A DNA stretch of 45,930 bases from an uncultured Lachnospiraceae bacterium (GTDB taxonomy: Bacteria > Bacillota > Clostridia > Lachnospirales > Lachnospiraceae): the NCBI GenBank assembly GCA_900315055.1, contig OMXP01000016.1:1-45930 (forward strand). Direction: 5' to 3'. Within the stretch, counting starts at the first letter, position 1. Each line of letters starts with the position of its first letter. Below the pieces are notes generated by a model. It was given only the letters and a program-made list of their open reading frames with translations. It was not told the origin of the DNA and did not search any database. The translations under genes and the position numbers were made by a program. Positions 38,726-45,930 of the stretch are shown here, one piece after another.

Positions 38726-40087
38726 ATGAAGAAACACTCCAATCAGATCGATATGCTGCACGGTCCCCTTGCCGGGAAGATCGTGCGCTTTGCCCTGCCG
38801 CTTGCCCTCGCGAGCATTCTGCAGCAGCTGTTCAACTCGGCGGACCTTGCGGTGGTCGGGCGCTTTGACTCCTCCACGGCGATGGCAGCCGTCGGGAGCA
38901 ATGCCGCCCTCATCAACCTCCTGGTCAGCCTGTTTTCCGGCCTCTCCCTCGGTACGAACGTCGTCATCGCATCCCTCATCGGGCGCGGAGAGAAGGAGAA
39001 GATCAGCGATGCCGTCCACACGAGCGTTCTCACGGCCTTCCTCTCCGGCTGCATTGTACTGACACTCGGGGAGATCATCGCCCCGAACCTGCTCCTTCTC
39101 ATGTCCACCCCGGACGAGGTCCTGCCGCTTGCAACGCTGTATCTTCGCATCTATTTCCTCACGATGCCCTTCCTTCTGCTGTACGACTTCGGATCATCCA
39201 TCCTGCGTGCCCGCGGGGACTCCACAAGGCCGCTCATCGTCCTCATCATCTCCGGCCTTGTGAACATCGTGCTGAACATCGTCTTTGTCGCGGGATTTGG
39301 CATGGGCGTTGCCGGCGTTGCGACGGCGACCGTGATCTCGAATGCGATCTCCGCGGTGCTTGTCATGAGCTTTCTCGTCAGGGATACCGGGCTGTTCCAT
39401 TTGTCCTTCCGGAAGCTGAAGATTCACGGACAGATCCTGAAAAAGGTCATCGCCATCGGCGCCCCGGCGGGACTTCAGGGCATGGTGTTCTCTCTCTCGA
39501 ACGTCGTGATCCAGTCCGGCATCAACAGCTTCGGCGCCGACTGCATCGCCGGCAACACCGCGGCCCAGAACTTCGAGTTCATGTGCTACTTCATCATCAA
39601 CGGCTTTTCCCAGGCAACGACGACCTTCACAAGCCAGAACTTTGCTGCGGGAAAGAAGAAGCGCTGCGATCAGATCCTTAGGATCTGCCTTGTCATCGGC
39701 CTTCTGTCAACGCTTGCCCTCTCCACGGTGTTCTATCTCGGAAAGGGAGCCTTCATTCTCATTTTTACGACGGACGATGCCGTCAAGCACTATGCGTATA
39801 TCCGGCTTCTCTGCATCGGCATGCTCGAGCTACTGACCGGCACCTATGAGATGCCGGGCGGCAGCATGCGGGGCATGGGGGATTCTCTGACGCCTGCGAT
39901 CATCACGATGCTGGGATCCTGCGTGTTCCGCCTTGTCTGGATCTGGACCGTGTTCCGCGCCTTCCACAGCATCGAGGTCCTTCTTGTCGTCTACCCGATC
40001 TCCTGGGTGATCTGCGGCGTTGCGATGAACATCGCAAGGGCAAGAAGACGCCGCCTTGCCTATGCTCTGGTGAAGGAGACCGACTGA
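38726..40087 (+). CDS. MATE-family efflux transporter
   Basis: A 453-residue membrane protein with twelve predicted helices in two homologous halves. FALPLALASILQQLFNSADLAVVGRF near the N-terminus and IGAPAGLQGMVFSLSNVVIQSGINSFG at the start of the second half are typical NorM/DinF-type MATE segments. It exports cationic drugs or metabolites with Na+ or H+. The substrate is unknown. ATG 38726 has AAAGGA 13 bases upstream. The SRAP gene starts one base after its stop, so the two share a transcript. It is divergent from coaBC. Confidence 0.9.
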   Translation: MKKHSNQIDMLHGPLAGKIVRFALPLALASILQQLFNSADLAVVGRFDSSTAMAAVGSNAALINLLVSLFSGLSLGTNVVIASLIGRGEKEKISDAVHTSVLTAFLSGCIVLTLGEIIAPNLLLLMSTPDEVLPLATLYLRIYFLTMPFLLLYDFGSSILRARGDSTRPLIVLIISGLVNIVLNIVFVAGFGMGVAGVATATVISNAISAVLVMSFLVRDTGLFHLSFRKLKIHGQILKKVIAIGAPAGLQGMVFSLSNVVIQSGINSFGADCIAGNTAAQNFEFMCYFIINGFSQATTTFTSQNFAAGKKKRCDQILRICLVIGLLSTLALSTVFYLGKGAFILIFTTDDAVKHYAYIRLLCIGMLELLTGTYEMPGGSMRGMGDSLTPAIITMLGSCVFRLVWIWTVFRAFHSIEVLLVVYPISWVICGVAMNIARARRRRLAYALVKETD

Positions 40088-40088
40088 C

Positions 40089-40691
40089 ATGTGCGCAAGA
40101 TTCTACATTGATCCGGATGCAAAGCGCTTTGCTCTGACAGCCGCAGAAGAGATGGGGCTTCTCCTTTCCGATGAGACAGATGAGTTTGAGCCCACGGACA
40201 TCGTCCCGACTAAGACGGCGCCGGCGCTGGTCCTTGGCCCGGAGAAAGGCTCTCTTGTTCTTACCCCGATCACCTGGGGATACCCGTCCTTTGACGGAAA
40301 GCAGGTGATCATCAATGCAAGAGCGGAGAGCGTCAGGGATAAGAGACTCTTCCGTCACGGATTTGAATCCTGCCGCGCCCTGTTTCCCGCAGGGCACTTC
40401 TACGAGTGGAACAGGCAGAAGGAGAAATTTACCTTTGAAGAAAAGGATCACAGGCCGTTCTTTCTCTGCGGCTTCTGTGACCTCTTTGACGGGAAATATC
40501 GCTTCGTGATCCTGACAAGGAAGGCGAACGAACAGGTGTCCCCGGTGCATGATCGCATGCCGGTGATTGCAGAGGATGCGGCAAAGGCAGGAACCTTTCT
40601 TCTCTCGCAGGAAGGCGCAGAGACGATCTGCGGCATGGAAGGACCGTCTCTTGTCTCCCAAACGGATTATCAACAGCTCTCCCTGTTCTGA
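40089..40691 (+). CDS. SRAP-domain protein (YedK/HMCES family)
   Basis: A 200-residue SRAP protein, which crosslinks covalently to abasic sites in single-stranded DNA and shields them at forks. Catalytic residues match YedK: C2 after Met removal, N76 in INARAES, E106 in HFYEW and H154 in VHDRMP. The last six residues are QQLSLF, which matches the beta-clamp motif QL[S/D]LF and is like the motifs in both polymerases of this window; this would place it at replication forks. The ATG at 40089 is one base after the MATE stop. Cotranscription with an exporter is probably positional. Confidence 0.9.
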   Translation: MCARFYIDPDAKRFALTAAEEMGLLLSDETDEFEPTDIVPTKTAPALVLGPEKGSLVLTPITWGYPSFDGKQVIINARAESVRDKRLFRHGFESCRALFPAGHFYEWNRQKEKFTFEEKDHRPFFLCGFCDLFDGKYRFVILTRKANEQVSPVHDRMPVIAEDAAKAGTFLLSQEGAETICGMEGPSLVSQTDYQQLSLF

Positions 40692-40731
40692 CAGGGGAAC
40701 GAAAAGTGTACAACAAATCTAAAGGTTCTCA

Positions 40732-40761
40732 TTGACAGGGCCGTTCCTGCCTTTGTAAAAT
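40732..40761 (+). promoter_or_regulatory. Promoter of the Rrf2-family gene
   Basis: TTGACA (40732-40737), 18-bp spacer, TAAAAT (40756-40761). It overlaps the end of the SRAP region and lies 35 bases before the ATG. Confidence 0.72.
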
Positions 40762-40795
40762 TTATTCCGTAGTAAGGGAGGTGTCAGAGTTCTCC

Positions 40796-41308
40796 ATGAT
40801 CATCACCAGGGAAGTTGATTATTCGATCCGCCTGATCCGCGCGATGCAGGACGGGGAGATCCATTCGATGAAGCCGCTTTGCCAGGAAGAGGAGATCCCC
40901 TGGAAGTTTGCCTATCAGATCATCCGGAAGCTCCGGGATGCCGGACTGTTCCGCACCTACAGCGGTGTGCGCGGCGGCTGCCAGCTGATCAGGAAGCCGT
41001 CTGACATCACGCTTCTTACTGTGCTCCGTGCACTCGATGACCGCTGCTTTGTCTCTGCCTGCGTCGAGAACGGGTATGAGTGCGAGTGGGTGAAAAAGAA
41101 GCAGCACCCCTGCAACGTGCACACAAAGCTGTGCGCAATTGAGCACGCTCTGGAGACGACATTCGCCGGAATCACCATGGAAGATCTGCTCTCGGAGAAG
41201 TCCCTTGGCAGTGTGACCCTGGATCTCTCCTGCAGAACGGAAGAGAAACGGGAAACAGGCGGCGCGGTTCTGCCCGAAGACCTCATCGAAAATCCCAGCG
41301 TGTCTTGA
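40796..41308 (+). CDS. Rrf2-family transcriptional regulator
   Basis: A 170-residue regulator. The winged helix-turn-helix starts with MIITREVDYSIRLIRAM; RTYSGVRGGCQLIRKP is the family wing motif. A Cys-rich segment follows, with C84, C89, C96, C106 and C113, near the position where IscR and NsrR bind an Fe-S cluster, so redox, iron or NO sensing is possible, though the spacing is not the classical C-x5-C-x5-C. ATG 40796 is used because the family begins MIITREVDY; AAGGGAGG is 14 bases away, a long gap. Its TGA stop overlaps the -35 box of the sigma-factor promoter; whether it regulates the sigma genes is unknown. Confidence 0.85.
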   Translation: MIITREVDYSIRLIRAMQDGEIHSMKPLCQEEEIPWKFAYQIIRKLRDAGLFRTYSGVRGGCQLIRKPSDITLLTVLRALDDRCFVSACVENGYECEWVKKKQHPCNVHTKLCAIEHALETTFAGITMEDLLSEKSLGSVTLDLSCRTEEKRETGGAVLPEDLIENPSVS

Positions 41309-41333
41309 CCTTAAAACACAGTTGCGTTATACT
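41305..41333 (+). promoter_or_regulatory. Strong promoter before the first sigma factor
   Basis: TTGACC (41305-41310), 17-bp spacer, TATACT (41328-41333). The -35 includes the stop codon of the Rrf2 gene. Confidence 0.82.
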
Positions 41334-41338
41334 TCTAG

Positions 41339-41384
41339 GCTCATGGAAAGTCTGTTTTCTCGGACTTTAGCATGAGCTTTTTTT
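41339..41384 (+). terminator. Intrinsic terminator in the rpoD leader
   Basis: GCTCATG (41339-41345) and CATGAGC (41371-41377) enclose AAAGTC/GACTTT, followed by T7. The hairpin begins at about the predicted transcription start, so it may be an attenuator, or end Rrf2 mRNA. Confidence 0.88.
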
Positions 41385-41408
41385 GCGCGAGAAAGGGGTT
41401 CATACAGG

Positions 41409-42794
41409 ATGGCAGAGAAAAACATCAGAGAAACCGCAGCAGATCAGGAAGAGGGAGCATCTCTTTCCGGCGAGGAGCAGATGAGGGCCGCACTGGCCTC
41501 GCTGATTCAGCTGGCGGCCAAGAACCACAACACGCTCACCAGTGAAGACATTGAGTCCAGACTTGCGGTCTTCCATCTTTCGTCCGAGCAGATGGACAGC
41601 GTCCACACCTATCTCGAGTCCAATCAGATTGACGTGCTGGAGATGGACGATCAGGAAGATGACAAGGAGGTCGTGTTCACCGACGAAGATCAGGAGGACT
41701 CGTTCAATGACGAGCTCATGATGATCGAGAACGAGGAGCAGGAGACCGAGAACGAGCAGGACCTGAACATCGATGCCTCCGATTACGCAAACACCGAGGA
41801 TCCGGTCCGGATGTACCTGAAGGAGATCGGCCGCGTCAAGCTCCTGACCGCGGAGGAGGAGATCGAGATCGCAAAGCGCATCGAGAACGGAACGATCGCC
41901 GAGCAGATCCTGAAGGAGAGCTTCACGGACATCGATGATGATGCCAAGGAGCCAACGGTCACGGCGGACATGCTCGATTCCGTTGAGGGAATCGATGAGA
42001 TCCGCGACGAGAAGGCGGCAGAATTCACCGGAAAGACGAAGCGGCAGCTCCTCGATGATCAGATGGATGGCAAGGATGCAAAGAACGAGCTCGCCGAGGC
42101 GAACCTTCGCCTTGTCGTCTCGATTGCAAAGAAATATGTCGGCCGCGGGATGACGTTCCTGGATCTGATCCAGGAAGGAAACCTGGGTCTGATGAAGGCG
42201 GTGGAGAAGTTCGACTACCGCAAGGGATTCAAGTTTTCGACCTATGCGACCTGGTGGATCCGCCAGGCGATCACCCGTGCGATTGCGGACCAGGCAAGAA
42301 CCATCCGCATCCCGGTCCATATGGTGGAGACGATCAACAAGTACATCAAGACGATCCGCACGCTGACGACCGCCCTCGGACGAGAGCCCACCGACAAGGA
42401 AGTTGCCGATGAGATGGGCATCACCGAGGAGAAGGTCTCCGAGATCAAGCAGATCGCAGTGGAGCCGGTTTCCCTCGATACGCCGGTCGGCGACGAGGAG
42501 GATTCCCAGATCGGAGATTTCGTCTCCGACGACAAGACCGTGGGACCTGCGGATGCGGCGACCTATTCGAGCCTCAAGGGACAGCTGGCTCAGGCGATGA
42601 GTTCCCTCACCGTACGGGAGCAGGAGGTCCTGCGCCTGAGATTCGGTCTTGACGACGGCAGGGCAAGGACCCTCGAGGAGGTCGGCAAGGAGTTCGGCGT
42701 CACGCGTGAGCGTATCCGCCAGATCGAGGCGAAGGCTCTCCGGAAGCTCCGCCACCCGAGCAGGGCAAAGAAGCTCAAGGACTATCTGGACTGA
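41409..42794 (+). CDS. rpoD: Primary RNA polymerase sigma factor (RpoD/SigA)
   Basis: A 461-residue sigma-70 factor of group 1 size. An acidic N-terminal part (about 60-120) precedes region 1.2 ([16 protein letters not shown]). Region 2 holds [23 protein letters not shown] and [16 protein letters not shown], the -10 recognition and melting helices. Region 3 follows with [14 protein letters not shown], and region 4.2 has [27 protein letters not shown] for the -35. All regions are complete, so this is probably the housekeeping factor. dnaG is absent upstream, unlike in many bacteria. The ATG at 41409 follows ATACAGG. A second sigma gene follows with its own promoter. Confidence 0.94.
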   Translation: MAEKNIRETAADQEEGASLSGEEQMRAALASLIQLAAKNHNTLTSEDIESRLAVFHLSSEQMDSVHTYLESNQIDVLEMDDQEDDKEVVFTDEDQEDSFNDELMMIENEEQETENEQDLNIDASDYANTEDPVRMYLKEIGRVKLLTAEEEIEIAKRIENGTIAEQILKESFTDIDDDAKEPTVTADMLDSVEGIDEIRDEKAAEFTGKTKRQLLDDQMDGKDAKNELAEANLRLVVSIAKKYVGRGMTFLDLIQEGNLGLMKAVEKFDYRKGFKFSTYATWWIRQAITRAIADQARTIRIPVHMVETINKYIKTIRTLTTALGREPTDKEVADEMGITEEKVSEIKQIAVEPVSLDTPVGDEEDSQIGDFVSDDKTVGPADAATYSSLKGQLAQAMSSLTVREQEVLRLRFGLDDGRARTLEEVGKEFGVTRERIRQIEAKALRKLRHPSRAKKLKDYLD

Positions 42795-42820
42795 CGAAAA
42801 ATAAGGATCTGTGGTATCAT
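42791..42820 (+). promoter_or_regulatory. Promoter before the second sigma factor
   Basis: CTGACG (42791-42796), 18-bp spacer, TATCAT (42815-42820) with a TG-n extended -10. The -35 overlaps the stop codon of the first sigma gene. Confidence 0.65.
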
Positions 42821-42838
42821 AGGATGCAGCAGGTGAGG

Positions 42839-42871
42839 AGTTCGCAGCTTTGGCTGCGGACTTCTTTTTTT
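42839..42871 (+). terminator. Intrinsic terminator in the leader of the second sigma factor
   Basis: AGTTCGCAGC and GCTGCGGACT form a 10-bp stem (one G-U pair) with a TTTG loop, followed by TCT7. It lies 12 bases after the predicted start and 20 before the ATG at 42892. Confidence 0.9.
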
Positions 42872-42891
42872 CATCGGGAAAGGCGGGACCT

Positions 42892-44043
42892 ATGGAAGAC
42901 GAAAAGGAATTCGAAGATCTGGAACAGGAATCCCCGGAAGAGGAACTGCCGTTCGGGGAAGAAGAGGAAGAAGACGAGGAGACTCTGGAAAAGGAGATCC
43001 TCGAGGAAAAGGACGAGGAGCTGACACGCGGCGTTGCGGAATCGGGAGCTCTCGGTGATACCTATCGCAGCTACTGCCATGAAATTGCAAGGTATCCGCG
43101 CGTTACGGCGCAGGAAGAACTGGACCTTGCAAAGAGGGTGGAGAGCGGTCAGATTGCGTACGCGCTCCTGAAGAACGGGGTAAAGGAAGCGGTTACGGAA
43201 GAGGATCTTGCGGGGATCACCACGGTATCTTCTGATGTACTTTCGGACCGGAAGGCGGATTTTATCGGGAAGACAGAGGACGAGCTCACAAAAATCAGCG
43301 CGGACGGGAAGGATGCGCGGGATACCCTGACACAGGCAAACCTTCGTCTTGTGATCTCCGTTGCCAAGCGCTATGACAGGAGAAATTCGAACCTGACCAT
43401 CATGGATCTTATTCAGGAGGGGAACATCGGGCTCATGCATGCGGTGGAGAAATTTGACTACCGCCGCAACAACCGGTTCTCCACCTATGCGATCTGGTGG
43501 ATCCGGCAGACGATCCGCCGGGCGATTGAGGAGCAGTCCCGCACCATAAGGATTCCGGGGCACATGGTGGAGGTCTTAAGCCGCATGAGAAAGGCGGAGA
43601 AGGAACTTACCCAGAAGCTTGGCCGGGAGCCGGGGGATGATGAGCTTGCAAAGGAGCTCTCGACGACCCAGGACCGGATCCTGGAGCTTCGCCAGATGCA
43701 GGCGGACACCACGTCCCTCAACACCCCGACAAACCGGGAGGACGACGGAGACGGGGAGCTCGGCGACTTTGTGGCCGATCCCGACGGGGGGCCTGCCACC
43801 GGCATCCTCGAAGAGGGGATGAAGAAGGACCTGAACACGGCGGTGGACCATCTCCCGGAGAGGGAGAGGTATGTCGTGCGGGAGCGGTACGGCCTTGACG
43901 GAAAAGCGCCGCGCACCCTCGAGGAGATCGGGAAGGAACTCGGCGTCACAAAGGAGAGAGTGCGCCAGATCGAGGTGCACGCCTTCCGAAGAATCCTGAA
44001 ATCCAAGGATGCGGCAAAACTCAGAGAATATCTTGAGGGGTGA
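42892..44043 (+). CDS. Second sigma-70 factor (group 2-like, paralogue of RpoD)
   Basis: A 383-residue sigma factor with a very acidic N-terminus (about 1-45, strings of Glu), then regions 1.2 to 4.2. LVISVAKRYDRRNSNLTIMDLIQEG and NNRFSTYAIWWIRQTI are region 2, and TLEEIGKELGVTKERVRQIEVHAFRRI is region 4.2. It is shorter than the neighbouring RpoD but similar throughout, so the pair arose by an old duplication. Region 2.4 closely matches RpoD, so it should use similar promoters, maybe in stress or stationary phase. ATG 42892 follows AAAGG. The last 23 bases overlap the convergent sdaAA gene. Confidence 0.9.
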   Translation: MEDEKEFEDLEQESPEEELPFGEEEEEDEETLEKEILEEKDEELTRGVAESGALGDTYRSYCHEIARYPRVTAQEELDLAKRVESGQIAYALLKNGVKEAVTEEDLAGITTVSSDVLSDRKADFIGKTEDELTKISADGKDARDTLTQANLRLVISVAKRYDRRNSNLTIMDLIQEGNIGLMHAVEKFDYRRNNRFSTYAIWWIRQTIRRAIEEQSRTIRIPGHMVEVLSRMRKAEKELTQKLGREPGDDELAKELSTTQDRILELRQMQADTTSLNTPTNREDDGDGELGDFVADPDGGPATGILEEGMKKDLNTAVDHLPERERYVVRERYGLDGKAPRTLEEIGKELGVTKERVRQIEVHAFRRILKSKDAAKLREYLEG

Positions 44044-44899
44044 GATCCTCGCGGATTTTCTGACCGGTGGGCGTCATCGCAAGGCCACCGTTTCCGGTCT
44101 CCCGAAGAGAGGGTGACATCGCATGTCCGATGGATTTCATCGCATCGATCACCTCGTCGGGCGGAATGCGGCTTTCGATCCCGGAAAGAGCCATGTCGGC
44201 ACAGGATACCGCGTTGACGGCGCCAAGGACATTTCTCTTGACGCAGGGAACCTCGACAAGGCCCGCGACGGGATCGCAGGTAAGGCCGAGGAGCCCCTTC
44301 AAGGCAAGGGCAGAAGCCTCACAGCAGACCTTCGCGCTTCCGCCTTCGAGAAAGGCAAGGGAAGCAGCTGCCATCGCTGAGGCGGCGCCGATCTCAGCCT
44401 GACAGCCGCCTTCGGCACCCGAGATGGAGGCACGGCGGGCAATGACACCGCCGACACCGGCAGCCACATACAGGGCACGGACGATTTCCTGATCGTCCGT
44501 GCCCTTTGTCTCCTGATAGGAGAGGAGCACCGAGGGCAATACGCCGCAGGAGCCCGCGGTGGGAGCGGCGACGATGCGCTTCATGCAGGCGTTGGACTCC
44601 GCCATTTTGAGAGCCCGGATCATGCACCGGCTCATGAAGTCCCCGGAGAGCATGGCCTTATCCTGGTAGCGCTTTTCAAGGAGCGGCGCCTCTGATCCGA
44701 CCAGCGTGCTCTTGGATTTAAGCTTCGGGTCATAGTCAATGTCCGCCTGCCGCATGGCATCAAGCATTCCCTGCATCATGGAGCGGGAATCCTCTTTTGA
44801 CATCCCCTCTTCCTGACAGTCCTCGGACAGGACCACCTCGGGAAATTCCTTTCCCTCTTCTTCACAGATCCTCACGATCTCTTCCAGCGATTCAAACAT
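44021..44899 (-). CDS. sdaAA: L-serine dehydratase, iron-sulfur-dependent, alpha subunit
   Basis: A 292-residue catalytic subunit of the [4Fe-4S] L-serine dehydratase, which turns L-serine into pyruvate and ammonia. Conserved segments are APTAGSCGVLPS, ARRASISGAEGGCQAEIG and CDPVAGLVEVPCVKRN; the cysteines in these bind the cluster. The N-terminal 90 residues are the helical lid. The C-terminal GLAMTPTGQKI is standard. ATG 44899 follows AAAGGAG and overlaps the sdaAB stop by eight bases, so the two subunits are translated together. It converges with the second sigma gene with a 23-base overlap. Confidence 0.95.
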   Translation of the reverse strand: MFESLEEIVRICEEEGKEFPEVVLSEDCQEEGMSKEDSRSMMQGMLDAMRQADIDYDPKLKSKSTLVGSEAPLLEKRYQDKAMLSGDFMSRCMIRALKMAESNACMKRIVAAPTAGSCGVLPSVLLSYQETKGTDDQEIVRALYVAAGVGGVIARRASISGAEGGCQAEIGAASAMAAASLAFLEGGSAKVCCEASALALKGLLGLTCDPVAGLVEVPCVKRNVLGAVNAVSCADMALSGIESRIPPDEVIDAMKSIGHAMSPSLRETGNGGLAMTPTGQKIREDLTPQDIL

Positions 44900-45563
44900 G
44901 GCTCTCCTTTGAATAGTAGGTCACCTTGACAATTCCCTCGAGATGGCGAAGCCAGTCGATGCCCTCCTTCGGGACCTCCTGGTCGCACTCGATGACCATG
45001 ACGGCGTTCTGGCCCCGGCCGGAGCGGTAGAGCTGCATGGTGGCGATGTTCACGTACTTGTGCTGCAGCATGCTCGTCACCTCCGCCACATGTCCCGGCT
45101 GATCGAGGTTGTGGACGATGAGAGTCGGGAAGTCGCCGGAGAAGTTCGCGGCAAGGCCGTCGATTTCGTTGACGAGGATCCGCCCGCCGCCGACGGAGGA
45201 GGCGACGACCTCAAGCTCCTTGCCGTCACACCCGGTAAGGTACATCTTGACGGAGTTCGGGTGGGCTTCCTCCCCGAGATCCACGCGGCCGAAGGTAACC
45301 TCAAGTCCTTTCTTTTTTGCAATCTCGAGAGACCTCGGGATGGACGGATCGTCCACGGCAAGGCCAAGAAGCCCCGCGACGAGCGCCCGGTCCGTGCCGT
45401 GTCCCTGCCCGGTGGCAAGGAACGAGCCGTGGAGAAGGATCCTTGCCTTAACCGGCTCCTCCCCCAGAAGCTTTCTGCAGACCTGTCCGATGCGGACCGC
45501 GCCTGCCGTGTGAGAACTGGAGGGCCCGACCATCACGGGCCCGATGATATCGAAGATGTTCAT
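44892..45563 (-). CDS. sdaAB: L-serine dehydratase, iron-sulfur-dependent, beta subunit
   Basis: A 223-residue beta subunit. MNIFDIIGPVMVGPSSSHTAGA at the start is the family signature, with the SSSHTAG substrate-binding loop. The C-terminal about 70 residues (TLIVHNLDQPGHVAEVTSML) form an ACT domain, the usual ligand-sensing module. With SdaAA it forms the oxygen-sensitive serine dehydratase of anaerobes. ATG 45563 follows AAGGA. It is transcribed from a strong promoter at 45648-45677 through a leader with an intrinsic terminator, which suggests transcription attenuation, perhaps by serine or charge state. Confidence 0.94.
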   Translation of the reverse strand: MNIFDIIGPVMVGPSSSHTAGAVRIGQVCRKLLGEEPVKARILLHGSFLATGQGHGTDRALVAGLLGLAVDDPSIPRSLEIAKKKGLEVTFGRVDLGEEAHPNSVKMYLTGCDGKELEVVASSVGGGRILVNEIDGLAANFSGDFPTLIVHNLDQPGHVAEVTSMLQHKYVNIATMQLYRSGRGQNAVMVIECDQEVPKEGIDWLRHLEGIVKVTYYSKESHV

Positions 45564-45578
45564 GACATTCCTTCCGGC

Positions 45579-45630
45579 AAAAAAAGCAGGCTCCGGCCTC
45601 AGGGAACGACGCCTGTGCCGTGAGCCTGCT
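45579..45630 (-). terminator. Intrinsic terminator in the sdaAB leader
   Basis: On the minus strand AGCAGGCTC and GAGCCTGCT (9 bp) enclose a longer imperfect hairpin and lead into T7. It starts 11 bases after the predicted transcription start, and no minus-strand gene ends here, so its only plausible target is sdaAB itself. Confidence 0.88.
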
Positions 45631-45647
45631 GTGCAGTTGCTGATAGC

Positions 45648-45677
45648 ATCATAGGACAGGGAAGAGGGGAAAGTCAA
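45648..45677 (-). promoter_or_regulatory. sdaAB promoter
   Basis: On the minus strand TTGACT, 18-bp spacer, TATGAT. Transcription would start near 45641, about 78 bases before the ATG. Confidence 0.8.
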
Positions 45678-45770
45678 CGAACACCGGAAGGCCTTCAGAC
45701 AGCTTTGTCTCACCGCCCTGCCCGGATCTTCTGTTACAGTTCACGGCCTAACCGAATAGGCTAAATTGGC

Positions 45771-45802
45771 ATCAGGCACTCCATATGGGGTGCCTGATTT
45801 TT
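45771..45802 (+). terminator. Intrinsic terminator in the intergenic region before the transposase
   Basis: ATCAGGCACTCC and GGGGTGCCTGAT form a 12-bp stem (one G-U pair) with an ATAT loop, then T5C. It could shield the insertion sequence from outside transcription. A smaller GCCTA/TAGGC hairpin is at 45746-45761. Nothing else was seen in 45678-45813. Confidence 0.8.
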
Positions 45803-45813
45803 CTGACTTTTGC

Positions 45814-45890
45814 ATAGCTAATACATAAACTGTTAATCTTAGCTATTCACTGTTGACAACGCTAGTTAAGACGTGTATAATATTAGCTAT
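45814..45890 (+). promoter_or_regulatory. Consensus promoter surrounded by TAGCTA repeats
   Basis: TTGACA (45853-45858), 17-bp spacer, TATAAT (45876-45881): a perfect match. ATAGCTAAT (45814-45822), TTAGCTAT (45839-45846) and ATTAGCTAT (45882-45890) share the palindromic core TAGCTA, in front of the -35 and right after the -10. They may be transposase binding sites or repressor operators. The region is AT-rich, unlike the rest of the window. Confidence 0.75.
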
Positions 45891-45908
45891 AAGAAAGGAG
45901 ACACTCAG

Positions 45909-45930
45909 ATGTCGACAATCGTGTATCAGG
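45909..45930 (+). CDS. Start of a probable insertion-sequence transposase (partial)
   Basis: Only seven codons are present (MSTIVYQ), cut by the window end. I recall transposases of Lachnospiraceae beginning very similarly (M-x-TIVYQTNK...), which with the AT-rich, perfect-consensus promoter and the repeats upstream suggests an IS element. AAAGGAG lies 8 bases before the ATG, so the start is clear. The family cannot be assigned from seven residues. Confidence 0.5.

Noticed and set aside
45740..45802. Possible tRNA-like fold before the transposase
   Set aside because: Two hairpins occur, but there is no TTCG/ACCTAA T-loop or proper acceptor stem, and the second hairpin runs into T5 like a terminator.

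Overview
The window looks like the chromosome of a moderately GC-rich Clostridia member (Bacillota), most likely Lachnospiraceae. Reasons are purine-rich Shine-Dalgarno sites in front of almost every gene, intrinsic terminators with U-tracts, TTGACA/TATAAT-type promoters, and gene families typical of that group: a YolD plus Y-family polymerase pair, a split serine dehydratase (SdaAA/SdaAB), type III pantothenate kinase, an ECF S component and a FeoB-associated Cys-rich peptide. The family assignment is an inference from remembered homologues; no search was run. The window is gene-dense and read on both strands. No rRNA, tRNA or CRISPR array was seen. Mobile DNA lies only at the edges: the 3' end of a group II intron (1-97) and the first codons of a probable insertion-sequence transposase (45909 onward).

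Layout. 1-4.0 kb: an unknown protein, a small stand-alone alarmone-hydrolase-like HD protein, a D-2-hydroxyacid dehydrogenase with the fluoride exporter CrcB, a FeoB-associated peptide and a YhcC-type radical SAM protein. 4.0-11.4 kb: a DNA-damage-tolerance region with two Y-family polymerases. One is coupled to a YolD-like partner. The other (DinB) is divergent from a self-cleaving S24/LexA-like repressor, with an AT palindrome on the dinB promoter. 11.4-13.7 kb: two tandem secreted zinc metallopeptidases of the lethal-factor/PPEP-1 type. Each is driven by a promoter bracketed by the same 17-bp box at the same 89-bp spacing and followed by a long leader. 13.8-20.1 kb: phosphosugar mutase, AEC transporter, D-lactate-dehydrogenase-like enzyme, class I aminotransferase, membrane protein and metallophosphoesterase. 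20.1-22.9 kb: a membrane-anchored clostripain-family protein and a low-molecular-weight phosphatase. 23.1-27.4 kb: lacZ and its AraC-type regulator.

27.5-32.9 kb: an HD hydrolase coupled to NudC, then a cobalamin riboswitch leading a BtuF lipoprotein. A class II aldolase follows, fused by ATGA overlaps to BtuC- and BtuD-like genes, so corrinoid uptake is tied to a sugar-phosphate aldolase. 32.9-35.7 kb: a small conserved protein, a solitary beta-class DNA methyltransferase, a C-domain-less pyruvate kinase homologue and an anchored PH-like protein. 35.7-38.6 kb: the coenzyme A unit coaBC, panT-like ECF S component, coaX, with a structured leader before panT. 38.7-45.6 kb: MATE exporter, SRAP protein, Rrf2 regulator, two tandem sigma-70 factors, and the serine dehydratase pair.

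Three themes run through the window. The first is DNA-lesion handling: both Y-family polymerases and the SRAP protein carry a QL[D/S]LF beta-clamp motif. The second is promoter - short leader - intrinsic terminator - gene architecture, seen four times (32.9, 41.3, 42.8 and 45.6 kb), which suggests conditional termination. The third is the duplicated metallopeptidase regulon at 11.4-13.7 kb, the best candidate here for an undescribed regulated system.
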